This document shows, in pieces, positions 43,534-51,670 of a DNA stretch of 64,000 nucleotides (within the stretch, counting starts at the first letter, position 1; every line of letters begins with the position of its first letter). Location of the stretch: assembly GCF_024029675.1 (NCBI RefSeq), contig NZ_CP097121.1, forward strand, positions 1-64,000, given 5' to 3'. Position numbers and translations under genes: made by a program. The notes under the pieces are model-generated. The model did no database searches. It was not told the DNA's origin and saw only the letters and a list, made by a program, of their open reading frames with translations. This DNA is from Fructilactobacillus carniphilus. Its GTDB lineage: Bacteria; Bacillota; Bacilli; Lactobacillales; Lactobacillaceae.

Positions 43534-44124
43534 CTAATTTTTTCCCAAGAATAGCATGATAATGAATCCAATGGCTAATACGACTCCATGGATTAGTAAG
43601 CCAAAACAATTACCCAGTGTCATATTCATTTGTTGGACTTCGAGGACGATGCCTAGTTCTGCGAGAATTGAAAAGGAAAATATCACTAAACTGATGGTGA
43701 TGATAGCTAAGCGATTTTGACGCAATGGTCGTGCATTATGCGGATGTAATACGAAGAAAATGCAGAAATTGAATATCATCAACGGAGTTATGAAGAAGAG
43801 ATGATCTTGTCCGACCACAAATAAATTGTAAATGCTAAGTGCCACGAGTAGCAGGTTAGCACCGTAGCTGCCGGCCAAGACCCAGCGGTGCCAGCGGCTC
43901 GATTTAACCGCTGGTTGTGTCGGATTTTGATGGTTAGCTGCAAAGTAATCGAGAGGAACCTGATACAGTTCACACAGTAAATTGAGTGAGTCTAAATCAG
44001 GAGTACTCCGGTGATTTTCCCAATTTGAAATAGTCTTGCGGGAAACGTGAATTTTGTCTGCTAGTTGGGACTGAGTGAGCTGGTGTTGTTTGCGCAGGGT
44101 GATTAATTTAGTGGCTAAATCCAT
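43534..44124 (-). CDS. XRE-type HTH regulator with C-terminal membrane helices (first)
   Basis: A 196-residue protein. The helix-turn-helix (about 6-62, LRKQHQLTQSQLADKIHVSRKTISNWENHRSTPDLDSL) is of the XRE/Cro class. The rest contains about four membrane helices (about 82-105, 108-125, 138-160, 170-192). This architecture, a DNA-binding domain tethered to the membrane, is common in lactobacilli. It may control the CPBP gene downstream. Its paralogue at 47007 has the same design. Confidence 0.85.
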   Translation of the reverse strand: MDLATKLITLRKQHQLTQSQLADKIHVSRKTISNWENHRSTPDLDSLNLLCELYQVPLDYFAANHQNPTQPAVKSSRWHRWVLAGSYGANLLLVALSIYNLFVVGQDHLFFITPLMIFNFCIFFVLHPHNARPLRQNRLAIITISLVIFSFSILAELGIVLEVQQMNMTLGNCFGLLIHGVVLAIGFIIMLFLGKN

Positions 44125-44138
44125 GGAAGACCTCTAGT

Positions 44139-44774
44139 TTAATTTTTTAAATATCCTTTTATCTCGTCATAATAGCGATTAATTAAATCTTTAGCGTATA
44201 TTTTTTCTTTATCACTATTTTTAACGTGTTTCCATAATATAGATGCAACCTTCATGGTTGAATTAAATTTAGTTGACTGACAATCCTGCCTGAAATTTTT
44301 CACGAAAGTATTCCATTGATATGTTTTTTCTTCGTTATTAACATCTAAATTTATAATGTCTTTATTTTCATATACAGCTAACAAATCTTTTACAACTGCC
44401 TTTTTGTCATTTGACCTTTCAATTTCTCTCATTTTAATTCCCATTGCTTTAGTAAAAGAAAATTTTTTGACACCGTAGAACTTACAAAAAAATTTTCGAG
44501 CATCACTATTTAAACTAAAACCAGAATCTAAAATTGGAGTTGATAATGTTATATGATTTAGTGATTTTGATTTACGTCTTTTGATTCTCACAGGCTTTAT
44601 TTCTTTGCTGGGTTTTCCGTCTAAAAAGCTAACGATGTAACTTGTTAATTCATATTTTGTTCCGTAGGATGGTAAATCATATTTTTTACAAATATCTTGT
44701 AATTCTGATTTATACCAATAATATTTTTTGAAATTTTCAGACTTCATGTAGCAATTGAATATTGGTCTATCCAT
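44139..44774 (-). CDS. SAP-domain/DUF6434-type protein, 211 aa
   Basis: Very Lys-rich and AT-rich. The N-terminal part (about 1-50, WYKSELQDICKKYDLPSYGTKYELTSYIVSFLDG) fits a SAP helix-turn-helix that binds nucleic acid. It is followed by a basic linker (PVRIKRRKSKS), then LSTPILDSGFSLNSDARKFFCKFYG... (about 75-130), which resembles DUF6434, and a C-terminal helical region (WNTFVKNFRQDCQ ... KVASILWKHVK). The ATG at 44774 with GGAG 7 bases upstream is preferred. Composition differs from its neighbours, so transfer is likely. The function is unknown, with DNA binding inferred. It starts about 150 bases from the asnB terminator. Confidence 0.75.
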   Translation of the reverse strand: MDRPIFNCYMKSENFKKYYWYKSELQDICKKYDLPSYGTKYELTSYIVSFLDGKPSKEIKPVRIKRRKSKSLNHITLSTPILDSGFSLNSDARKFFCKFYGVKKFSFTKAMGIKMREIERSNDKKAVVKDLLAVYENKDIINLDVNNEEKTYQWNTFVKNFRQDCQSTKFNSTMKVASILWKHVKNSDKEKIYAKDLINRYYDEIKGYLKN

Positions 44775-44929
44775 TTTAATCTCCATATATTTTCCACAAA
44801 ATATAAATAACTTAAATGACATTTTACTCTTATCGTAAAAATTAAACAGGTTGGAAATTATAGATATCTTTTACTAATAAGTAATTTATGCATAGCTTAG
44901 CATATGCTCGGCAAATAGAAGACAAACAA

Positions 44930-44960
44930 AAAAGGATGTCCAGTAGATGGACATCCTTTT
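44930..44960 (-). terminator. Terminator of asnB
   Basis: A 13-bp perfect stem (AAAAGGATGTCCA / TGGACATCCTTTT) with a 5-base loop right after the asnB stop; it works in both directions. Confidence 0.9.
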
Positions 44961-44976
44961 CGTTTAAACTATTTAA

Positions 44977-46878
44977 TTACCGATCATTCGGTGTCAAAAC
45001 CACTTTCTTGTTGTAGTCCATGTTGGTGTTTTCTGGGAAGTAAACCCCGTACCAAAGAATGAACGTGTAGATTGTGAAGATCTTCTGCATGCTGGACTTA
45101 CCGTTGGCATGTTGTTCCAAGATGTAATCCAACTGATCAACGTTAAAGAAGCGTTGCGAAATGTCTGAGTGGAAGGCTTCCACAATCCGTTCGTGGTACT
45201 TCGGATCGTTGATCCACTGCGCGATTGGAGATGGGAAACCGAGCTTTTCCTTGTCGGCTACGACTTCTGGAACTTGTGAAGCAGCTGCTTTTCGGAAGGA
45301 AGCCTTCGTTACCGGGTTGCCGTCTTTAAAGGTAATCCGGGTCTTCGTTGGCATCGTAGCGGCAAAGTTAGCGACTACTTTATCAACCAATGGCGTCCGG
45401 ACTTCGAGACTGTTGGCCATGCTCATCCGGTCCGCCTTGTGGAGGATATCGAATGGCAACCAAGTGTTAATGTCGAAGTATTGTTCTTGGGTCACTTCGT
45501 CCTTTCCTTGCACTTCGTCAAAGATGTGTTTGGAGTATTCGGCCGTATCGCGGTTAAGTTTGGGATTCTTCAAAACCTTAGCACGGTCAACTTCATCAAA
45601 GACGTAGTTGACCCGGTAGTAACGGCGCCAAAGTGGTTCTGCCCCCCGGATTAAGAAGCGACGACCGTGGAAACGAGGGAACTTAGCAGCAATGTTACCC
45701 AAGCCACTCCGAACAAATTGTGGGACCCATTTTTGGTAGCGTTCGAAAGTAAAGGCTTCGAGATAGGTGTTGTAACCCCCAAAGAATTCATCGGCACCTT
45801 CACCAGATAGGGTAACCGGGACGTCTTTCCGGGCTCCTTGCGAGAGGTAGAAGAGTTGCGGAGCCGATGGGTTCGACAACGGTTCGTCCATGTAGTACAT
45901 CATGGTTGGCAAGAAGTCGAAGTAGTCGTCCCCAGTCATGGTAATTGGCGTGTTTTCCTGCTTAATTTCCTTGGCAAATTTGGTCGACCAAGCTAGTTCA
46001 CTGAACTTTGAGTCATTAAATCCAAGCGAGAAGGAGTGAATTGGTTGTAACTTAGCCGCTTCGTTAAAGACGTAGCTGGAGTCTACTCCACTAGATAAGA
46101 AACTTCCCACTGGCACGTCGGCAATCATGTGAGCTTTCACGGAGTCATCCACTAATTTTTCAATTTGTTTGGCGTCGCCATCGATCGTTTGACTGTTGTC
46201 AATGTGGTCGTAGTTGTATTTGTAGTACGTGTCAGTCGTTACGTTGCCGTCTTTGTAGATGAAGTATTGACCCGGCATCACCTTGTAGACGTTTTTGAAC
46301 ATCGTTTCCTTCGACGGAATGAATTCAAAACTAAGGTGGACGGCCAACAGGTCTTCGTTAAATTCACGCTTGAAGTTTGGGTTGCCCAAGAATGCTTTGA
46401 TTTCTGAGCCCCACATGAAGTTCGTACCGTCATCGTAGTAGTACAACGGCTTAATTCCAAAGTGATCCCGAGCGCCAAAGACTTGGTGTTTCTTTTCGTC
46501 GTAGATGACGAAGGCAAACATCCCACGCAACTTGCTGAGCAACTTCTTTGGACCCCAAGCTTCGTAACCGCGAATCAATACTTCAGAGTCACAGTCCGTC
46601 TTGAAGGTTTGGCCTTCGCTGACCAGTTCTTGTTGTAAATCCTTGTAGTTGTAAATTTCACCATTAAAGGTTAATGCGAGTGAGTTGTTGTCACCATACA
46701 TTGGTTGCGCCCCGTGGGCTAAGTCAATGATGGAGAGCCGCCGAAACCCGAGTGAGACATCTTCGTTTTGGAAGTACCCACTGTCATCAGGGCCCCGGTG
46801 TTTAATTTTATTAGCCATGTTTTCGATTGATTCTTTCGGAATCCCAGCTTGGTTAATGTAACCGCAAAATCCACACAT
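44977..46878 (-). CDS. asnB: Asparagine synthetase, glutamine-hydrolysing
   Basis: Makes asparagine from aspartate, glutamine and ATP. The 633 residues contain an N-terminal glutaminase domain with the nucleophile Cys2 (MCGFCGY, after Met removal), RGPDDSG and NGEIYN, then the synthetase domain with the PP-loop SFLSSGVDSSYV near 270 and the SGEGADEFFGGY segment. The length fits the family. A good AGGAG RBS precedes ATG 46878. Upstream are four TGTAAC elements that could regulate it. Together with the asparaginase at 20010, asparagine can be both made and degraded. Confidence 0.95.
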   Translation of the reverse strand: MCGFCGYINQAGIPKESIENMANKIKHRGPDDSGYFQNEDVSLGFRRLSIIDLAHGAQPMYGDNNSLALTFNGEIYNYKDLQQELVSEGQTFKTDCDSEVLIRGYEAWGPKKLLSKLRGMFAFVIYDEKKHQVFGARDHFGIKPLYYYDDGTNFMWGSEIKAFLGNPNFKREFNEDLLAVHLSFEFIPSKETMFKNVYKVMPGQYFIYKDGNVTTDTYYKYNYDHIDNSQTIDGDAKQIEKLVDDSVKAHMIADVPVGSFLSSGVDSSYVFNEAAKLQPIHSFSLGFNDSKFSELAWSTKFAKEIKQENTPITMTGDDYFDFLPTMMYYMDEPLSNPSAPQLFYLSQGARKDVPVTLSGEGADEFFGGYNTYLEAFTFERYQKWVPQFVRSGLGNIAAKFPRFHGRRFLIRGAEPLWRRYYRVNYVFDEVDRAKVLKNPKLNRDTAEYSKHIFDEVQGKDEVTQEQYFDINTWLPFDILHKADRMSMANSLEVRTPLVDKVVANFAATMPTKTRITFKDGNPVTKASFRKAAASQVPEVVADKEKLGFPSPIAQWINDPKYHERIVEAFHSDISQRFFNVDQLDYILEQHANGKSSMQKIFTIYTFILWYGVYFPENTNMDYNKKVVLTPNDR

Positions 46879-46960
46879 AGTTAAATCTCCTTTTTCTTGT
46901 TCATTTTAAACTCTAATATTAATTGTACGTAATTTAGTTTATTTTACCAGTCAAACCTCT

Positions 46961-47011
46961 GTTACAGATGTCTAATTAACGGTTACATCCTTAGTTACAC
47001 AAGGGGTTACA
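46961..47011 (-). repeat. Phased TGTAAC direct repeats upstream of asnB
   Basis: On the minus strand TGTAAC occurs at plus positions 47006-47011, 46994-46999, 46982-46987 and 46961-46966. The first three are spaced exactly 12 bases apart, the fourth 21 bases. They end just before TTGACT (-35-like, plus 46951-46956) on the asnB side and overlap the stop codon of the upstream regulator gene. Repeats on one helical face are typical of binding sites for OmpR-type or similar regulators. Confidence 0.65.
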
Positions 47012-47663
47012 CGGATGTTGACCGTTTAACCGTGAGGCGTTTAAGCGGAAAAATAATCGTCATCAAGACGCCAGCCGTGGTAGTAATGGCTAATAAAAGC
47101 AGGCCCATCCAGTTTGCCGGTTGGTGCATGAAAGCCAACGAATGATAAACGTAGCCGTTTAATAAGTAGCCGGTGGCCAACAAGATGAGCAACAAAATCG
47201 GGGTAACTAGGACTAATTTCCACAAAAAGGGCCGGTTCGTGGTAATCGTCTGCCAGCGTTGCTCACACAGAATAATGATGACGAGGGTGAGCACTAGTGG
47301 TGGCACGATTAACAGCTTTGTGACGGTAAACGGCAGAACTAAAAGCATGAGCGCCAGCGCCGTGAACAACACGTTGCAGTAAAAAGCATACTTACTAAAG
47401 TAGCCCCAGCGTTTGTAGCGAATCAACCGCTTCCGATAGGGGGAGGCGTCAGCGTTCTTTGCCGGGGGCTGCTCATCCAGCAGTTCCGCTAGAGAAACAT
47501 GGTAGAGAGTAGCCAGGGAACGGAGATCGTCTAGGCTAGCGGTACTCCGACCGTTTTCCCAACTAGACACGGTTTTACGGGACACGTTCAGTTGTTCGGC
47601 CACCTCTGCCTGAGTTAACTGGCGGGCTTGACGAATCGTTTTTAACCGGTCGGCGAGTTCCAT
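47007..47663 (-). CDS. XRE-type HTH regulator with C-terminal membrane helices (second)
   Basis: A 218-residue protein. The helix-turn-helix (about 6-62, LTQAEVAEQLNVSRKTVSSWENGRSTASLDDL) is close to that of the gene at 43534, and about four membrane helices follow (about 98-115, 118-135, 147-168, 182-205). The two paralogues flank asnB and the SAP protein. The gene lies upstream of asnB on the same strand, with repeats between them. Its ligand and targets are unknown. Confidence 0.85.
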   Translation of the reverse strand: MELADRLKTIRQARQLTQAEVAEQLNVSRKTVSSWENGRSTASLDDLRSLATLYHVSLAELLDEQPPAKNADASPYRKRLIRYKRWGYFSKYAFYCNVLFTALALMLLVLPFTVTKLLIVPPLVLTLVIIILCEQRWQTITTNRPFLWKLVLVTPILLLILLATGYLLNGYVYHSLAFMHQPANWMGLLLLAITTTAGVLMTIIFPLKRLTVKRSTSV

Positions 47664-47693
47664 CTCTGGCTCCTCCTCTCTTAATCCATGTCA

Positions 47694-47725
47694 GAAAAAA
47701 AGCTTACTGAAAATTTCCAGTAAGC
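47694..47725 (-). terminator. Terminator of uspA gene
   Basis: On the minus strand GCTTACTG / CAGTAAGC with an 8-base loop, followed by eight T, just after the universal stress protein gene. Confidence 0.85.
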
Positions 47726-47746
47726 AAATTACAGTGAATAACAAAA

Positions 47747-48220
47747 TTATTTAGTCGGTTTTGGTTTGTTATCTAAACCGGTTCGGACGATAGCAACGTC
47801 ACAGCTAGCGTGCGTGTTGACGAAGCTAGCCACAGAACCTTCTAATAAGCGTGAAACGGCGTTTTTACCAGTGGCGCCCATTATGATCAAGTCAACGGCG
47901 TAGTCATGGGGAAAGTCGTAGGTAATCACGTTCCGGGGACTTCCAAACCGCAAGTGCATGTGAATGTTTTTAATGCCGGTTTGTTTTTTCACTCGTTGAA
48001 TCAGGTCTTTTAAGTAGTCAATTTCGTCGTTTACCATATCAGTGATGGCATCGCCGTCGACCACTCCGTAGGAAAAGCCGAAGCTCGTGGTGTTTAAGAC
48101 GTTTAAAACGTCTAATCGAGCGTCGTTCCGAATGGCAACTTCAGCGGCTTTCATCAGGGCATTTTCGGCTTGTTGGGAGCCATCGACTGGAACTAGAATG
48201 TTTTTGTATTCGTTGTACAT
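47747..48220 (-). CDS. Universal stress protein, UspA family
   Basis: A 157-residue single-domain Usp. It begins with the strand YKNILVPVDGSQQAENA, and the ATP-binding motif appears near the end as IIMGATGKNAVSRLLEGSVA (G-x2-G-x9-G-S), which indicates an ATP-binding type. It acts in the cytosol, usually under starvation or acid stress. It lies 12 bases downstream of a PEBP-like gene on the same strand and ends with a terminator, so the two form an operon. Confidence 0.93.
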   Translation of the reverse strand: MYNEYKNILVPVDGSQQAENALMKAAEVAIRNDARLDVLNVLNTTSFGFSYGVVDGDAITDMVNDEIDYLKDLIQRVKKQTGIKNIHMHLRFGSPRNVITYDFPHDYAVDLIIMGATGKNAVSRLLEGSVASFVNTHASCDVAIVRTGLDNKPKPTK

Positions 48221-48232
48221 GGTATTTTCCCC

Positions 48233-48742
48233 CTAGTTACGAACTGGTAACACGGCCGTTGCTTGCGCAAGCACGTGACCAGTCATTTTCTTTTCTAATT
48301 GATTTAGCCAAAATCCGTCGGGTAAATCGAGCTTTTGATCCAGAGCGAACACGGTTAGGTGATAATCGTGGGGTTGGTCTGGAGGGGTGGGACCGATGTA
48401 ATGACGGTTTAGTTGTTCGTCCGTCACGTGTAAAAGGCCCCCCGCAAGACTATTATTACCCAAGGTCATGGGAATCTTTCCGGATTGACTGGCATCGGTG
48501 GGAAGCTCCGTCAAACTCGGATCGAGGTTCGCAGCGACCCAGTGAATGTAGGCAAACCCACACACCGGAATTGAATCCGGATCGATGAGGGTCAGTGCTA
48601 GCGAGGCTGCGTTTTCAGGCACATTCTGAAACTCGATGGGAAAAGAAACAACGGGATGCTGGTCAATTTTATCAGCTGCATCAGCATGCTTGGTAAATTG
48701 ATCCGACAGTAATCCAGCTTGTAATGGTACGTTAATCTTCAT
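48233..48742 (-). CDS. YbhB/YbcL-type PEBP-like protein
   Basis: A 169-residue phosphatidylethanolamine-binding/Raf-kinase-inhibitor-like protein. The conserved ligand pocket is visible in LTLIDPDSIPVCGFAYIHWVAANLDPS and in YIGPTPPDQPHDYHLTVFALD. Bacterial members have no settled function. There is no signal peptide. It is the first gene of an operon with the universal stress protein gene (12-base gap). Confidence 0.92.
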   Translation of the reverse strand: MKINVPLQAGLLSDQFTKHADAADKIDQHPVVSFPIEFQNVPENAASLALTLIDPDSIPVCGFAYIHWVAANLDPSLTELPTDASQSGKIPMTLGNNSLAGGLLHVTDEQLNRHYIGPTPPDQPHDYHLTVFALDQKLDLPDGFWLNQLEKKMTGHVLAQATAVLPVRN

Positions 48743-48819
48743 TGTTAAACGCCTCCCTTGGCTTCATTATAACTTAAATCCAGCCAAATGAAAAAACAAT
48801 CAAGGGCAAATTAAGTCGC

Positions 48820-49434
48820 TTATTTGGTAAAGGTGAGTACGTAGAAACTTTGTCCGTTTTGGGTAATCGTGTAGTTGTTGTACCCAGCGGCTAACCATTG
48901 TGACTGTGTGGCCCGGGCCCAATTCTTGGCGTCTTCGACCGAACTAAAGGTCCGGGGCTGACTAAAGTCATCAGTGTTGGGCTCATTGGTAGTCGTAACG
49001 GACTTACTAGGCGTACTAGAGCTAGCGGAGTTAGTTGTTTCGGAGCCCTGTTTATTAGTACTACTATTATTGGGAGTTGTACTAGTTTGTGATTTAGTCG
49101 CCGTTTGGTTGCCATTAGAATCATCATCAGCCGTGTTAGTTGCGCCCTGATCTGCTTGCGTTTGATCGGATTGGGTGGTCTGCTTTTTGGTTGGAGTTGT
49201 TTTGGTTTTATTGGTGGACTTTGCCACCTTGGCACTGCGCGGTTGCTTGGCAGTGGCCGTTTGTGGTTTCGTGGTTTTACTAATGGCAAACCGGAGACCG
49301 AAGGCAAGGGCTAAAACCACCACGACTAATAACAGAATCCAGGGCCAAATTAATGGTTCCTTGCGTTGTGATGTTTGCTTTGATTCTCCAAAATTGTAAC
49401 GTTGATATCTTGAGTTTGGATCTGGTTTTTGCAT
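48820..49434 (-). CDS. Membrane-anchored protein with Ser/Thr/Asn-rich linker and small C-terminal domain
   Basis: 204 residues. A cytoplasmic N-terminus of about 28 residues (Asn/Arg/Gln rich) is followed by one membrane helix (about 30-52, WPWILLLVVVVLALAFGL). A long extracytoplasmic Thr/Ser/Asn/Gln linker (about 60-158) comes next, then a compact C-terminal domain (about 160-204, SSVEDAKNWARATQSQWLAAGYNNYTITQ...YVLTF), which looks like an SPOR-type fold. The ATG at 49434 with GGAGG is preferred over the upstream ATG. A role at the cell wall or septum is inferred. The family is not certain. Confidence 0.75.
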   Translation of the reverse strand: MQKPDPNSRYQRYNFGESKQTSQRKEPLIWPWILLLVVVVLALAFGLRFAISKTTKPQTATAKQPRSAKVAKSTNKTKTTPTKKQTTQSDQTQADQGATNTADDDSNGNQTATKSQTSTTPNNSSTNKQGSETTNSASSSTPSKSVTTTNEPNTDDFSQPRTFSSVEDAKNWARATQSQWLAAGYNNYTITQNGQSFYVLTFTK

Positions 49435-49470
49435 TAAGCGTTCCTCCATCCATTTCAAGTGAACTTAAAT

Positions 49471-49501
49471 AATGGCATGAGAAGCGAGTTCTCATGCCAT
49501 T
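49471..49501 (-). terminator. Hairpin between the permease and the anchored protein
   Basis: A 13-bp perfect stem (AATGGCATGAGAA / TTCTCATGCCATT) with a 5-base loop. The T tail on the minus strand is weak (ATTTAAG), so it may be a terminator of the permease gene or a leader hairpin of the next gene. Confidence 0.6.
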
Positions 49502-49513
49502 ATTATACTAGAT

Positions 49514-51130
49514 TTAGTTGGGTTTTACTTTATCGTTAACCATCTTGGCGTGTGCCATTTCTTCGGTGTTTTGATAACTATTAACTCCCCAGTAGTAGAA
49601 GAGTAGCGAAGCGATGATGATGACTACGAAGTCAAACGGATAGTGGACCCAGTTTTGACCGTGGAACGGGGTCGATCCAATGTAAGAGAAGAACGACATG
49701 AAGGCTAGATAAACTAGCATCCATAAACTTCCGTTGAATTTCTTCTTGGAATCTTTCCAGTTCAGCTTTCCTTCGTAGAAGAAGTAGAACGGTAATCCCA
49801 GAGCGATTACGAGGATTACTTCCACTGTCGTTGGCCACATTGCCCAGTAGATGGCTAAACTAGCCAAAACAAAGGCAAATGGGGCAATGATATCCGCAAT
49901 GTTAATCCGAACGGGCCGCTTGAACTCAGGTGCGTGCTTTCTCAAAGCAACCAGAGTTACCGGACCAGTTAGGTAAGCAATCAGTGTTGATGTAGAAATC
50001 ACACTGGCTAAGATCGCCCAGTTTTTAAATACGGAAACCAGGATACAACTAATAATAAAGTTGGCAACCATGGCCACCCGTGGAGTTCCCCACTTTTTGT
50101 CAATATTACCTAAAAACTTCGGTAAGTGACCAGTTTGAGTCATAGCAGCAAGTGTCCGGCTGGTTGAGGCCACGAAGGAAACTCCGGTTCCGAATGGGGA
50201 AACAAACGCATCCAAGTACAGCAGGATTACTAACCAGTGAATGTTTAACATGATGGCTAAGTCGGCGAACGGTGATTCGAAGTTGATTCCGTGCCAACCA
50301 ACCTTAGCTAACATGTCCGGCTTAATGGCTCCGATGAAGGTAAATTGCAGCATTACGTAGATTACAATACTGATTAAGAGGGCAATTACAATTCCCCGCC
50401 AGATGTTTTTCTTGGGGTTGGTAATTTCGTCTCCCACGTTAATCACCGTTTGAAAGGCGTTGTAAGAGAAGATAATTCCAGAAACCGTGGTAGCGGCAAA
50501 AATTGGAGCCGTTCCGTATGGTAAGAAACCACCGAAGTTGGCGTTGGTAAAGTTACCGATGTGGAAACCAGAAATCAGTAACATGATGATGGTAACTGAT
50601 GGAACCACCAGTTTGAAAATCGAGGTTAAACTAGTAAACCGAGTTAACAGGTTCACAGACCAGTAGTTTAATAATGTAAAAATCAAGATGAACACGAAAA
50701 CGGCGAATAAACCAATGGTTGTAACCGTTCCGTTGGCAACAAAGCCGTGGGTCCAGCTTGCCCAACTCCAAGGCCAGGAACTCATGTATTGGACGGCGGC
50801 TACAGCTTCGATGGGAAGCAAGGTTACCAAGGATACCCAGTTGGCCCACGAGGCGATGAAACCTAGCAACGGCCCGTGGGTATAACCGGCGTACTTACTC
50901 ATTCCCCCACTTTCCGGGAACATGGTACCCAGTTCAATGTAAACGTAGGCAATGGAACCAATCACGATGGCTCCAATAATCCATGAAATAATGGCAGCGG
51001 GACCAGAAATCTTGGCTGCTTCCCAAGACCCAAAGAGCCATCCAGAACCGATAATCGAACTTAGTGCCAACATGACGACACTAAATAAAGACATCTTGGT
51101 CTTTTTGACTTTCGTTGTATTTTTCTCCAT
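49514..51130 (-). CDS. APC-family amino acid permease
   Basis: A 538-residue transporter with 12 or more membrane helices. The first helix carries the APC signature SSIIGSGWLFGSWEAA (the GSG turn for substrate amino and carboxyl groups), and GGMSKYAGYTHG near 78 is typical for the glutamate/aspartate/other APC subgroup. Substrate specificity cannot be read. It lies 36 bases downstream of a VOC-protein gene on the same strand. A hairpin follows the stop. Confidence 0.9.
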   Translation of the reverse strand: MEKNTTKVKKTKMSLFSVVMLALSSIIGSGWLFGSWEAAKISGPAAIISWIIGAIVIGSIAYVYIELGTMFPESGGMSKYAGYTHGPLLGFIASWANWVSLVTLLPIEAVAAVQYMSSWPWSWASWTHGFVANGTVTTIGLFAVFVFILIFTLLNYWSVNLLTRFTSLTSIFKLVVPSVTIIMLLISGFHIGNFTNANFGGFLPYGTAPIFAATTVSGIIFSYNAFQTVINVGDEITNPKKNIWRGIVIALLISIVIYVMLQFTFIGAIKPDMLAKVGWHGINFESPFADLAIMLNIHWLVILLYLDAFVSPFGTGVSFVASTSRTLAAMTQTGHLPKFLGNIDKKWGTPRVAMVANFIISCILVSVFKNWAILASVISTSTLIAYLTGPVTLVALRKHAPEFKRPVRINIADIIAPFAFVLASLAIYWAMWPTTVEVILVIALGLPFYFFYEGKLNWKDSKKKFNGSLWMLVYLAFMSFFSYIGSTPFHGQNWVHYPFDFVVIIIASLLFYYWGVNSYQNTEEMAHAKMVNDKVKPN

Positions 51131-51166
51131 AAAGTTTAACTAAATTCCTTTCTTAAAAACGAACTT

Positions 51167-51550
51167 CTAATTTGATTGGGATTCTTTAATTTCAATCAGG
51201 TTTCCGGCTGGATCGTTAATCAACAGCGAATGTCCCTGATGCTTAGTCAGTTGCCGATCAAGGGGACCAGCAACGATATCAATAAAGTAGTTGGCTAAGT
51301 GCGCTTCAATCGTTGCTAAAGAATCCTTTACGAGGATGCTTAGGGTCGTAGAACCAACGGTCGGGTGAGCCGACTGTAGGCCGGCAGCGGTTGGTAACTG
51401 ACATACCAACGTCTGTTTTCCTAATTGAAACAAAAGTTTGGTTTCCGTTTCAGCTAGCACCGGCAGATCTAAAACTTCATGGTAAAAACCACGAGCAGCT
51501 TCTAGGTCATCAACCGTGATTACCACTTGATCGACGTCTTTTACGCGCAA
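51167..51550 (-). CDS. VOC-superfamily protein (glyoxalase/dioxygenase-like)
   Basis: A 127-residue metalloenzyme-fold protein with two beta-alpha-beta-beta-beta repeats: DQVVITVDDLEAARGFYHEVLDLP at the start and GHSLLINDPAGNLIEIKE at the end (the final Glu is a likely metal ligand). The TTG at 51550 is chosen because AAAGGAG would touch an earlier TTG (51559) directly, while it lies 9 bases before this one. The substrate is unknown; fosfomycin or glyoxal chemistry should not be assumed. Confidence 0.85.
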   Translation of the reverse strand: MRVKDVDQVVITVDDLEAARGFYHEVLDLPVLAETETKLLFQLGKQTLVCQLPTAAGLQSAHPTVGSTTLSILVKDSLATIEAHLANYFIDIVAGPLDRQLTKHQGHSLLINDPAGNLIEIKESQSN

Positions 51551-51670
51551 AGATTTCAACTCCTTTCAAAAAGATACGTACCAGTATAACATTAATATTG
51601 ATTGACTCCAAATCCAGCTAGATGATATTGTAGTAGTTATGGATTAAAACACGGAATATGAGGGAGATTA

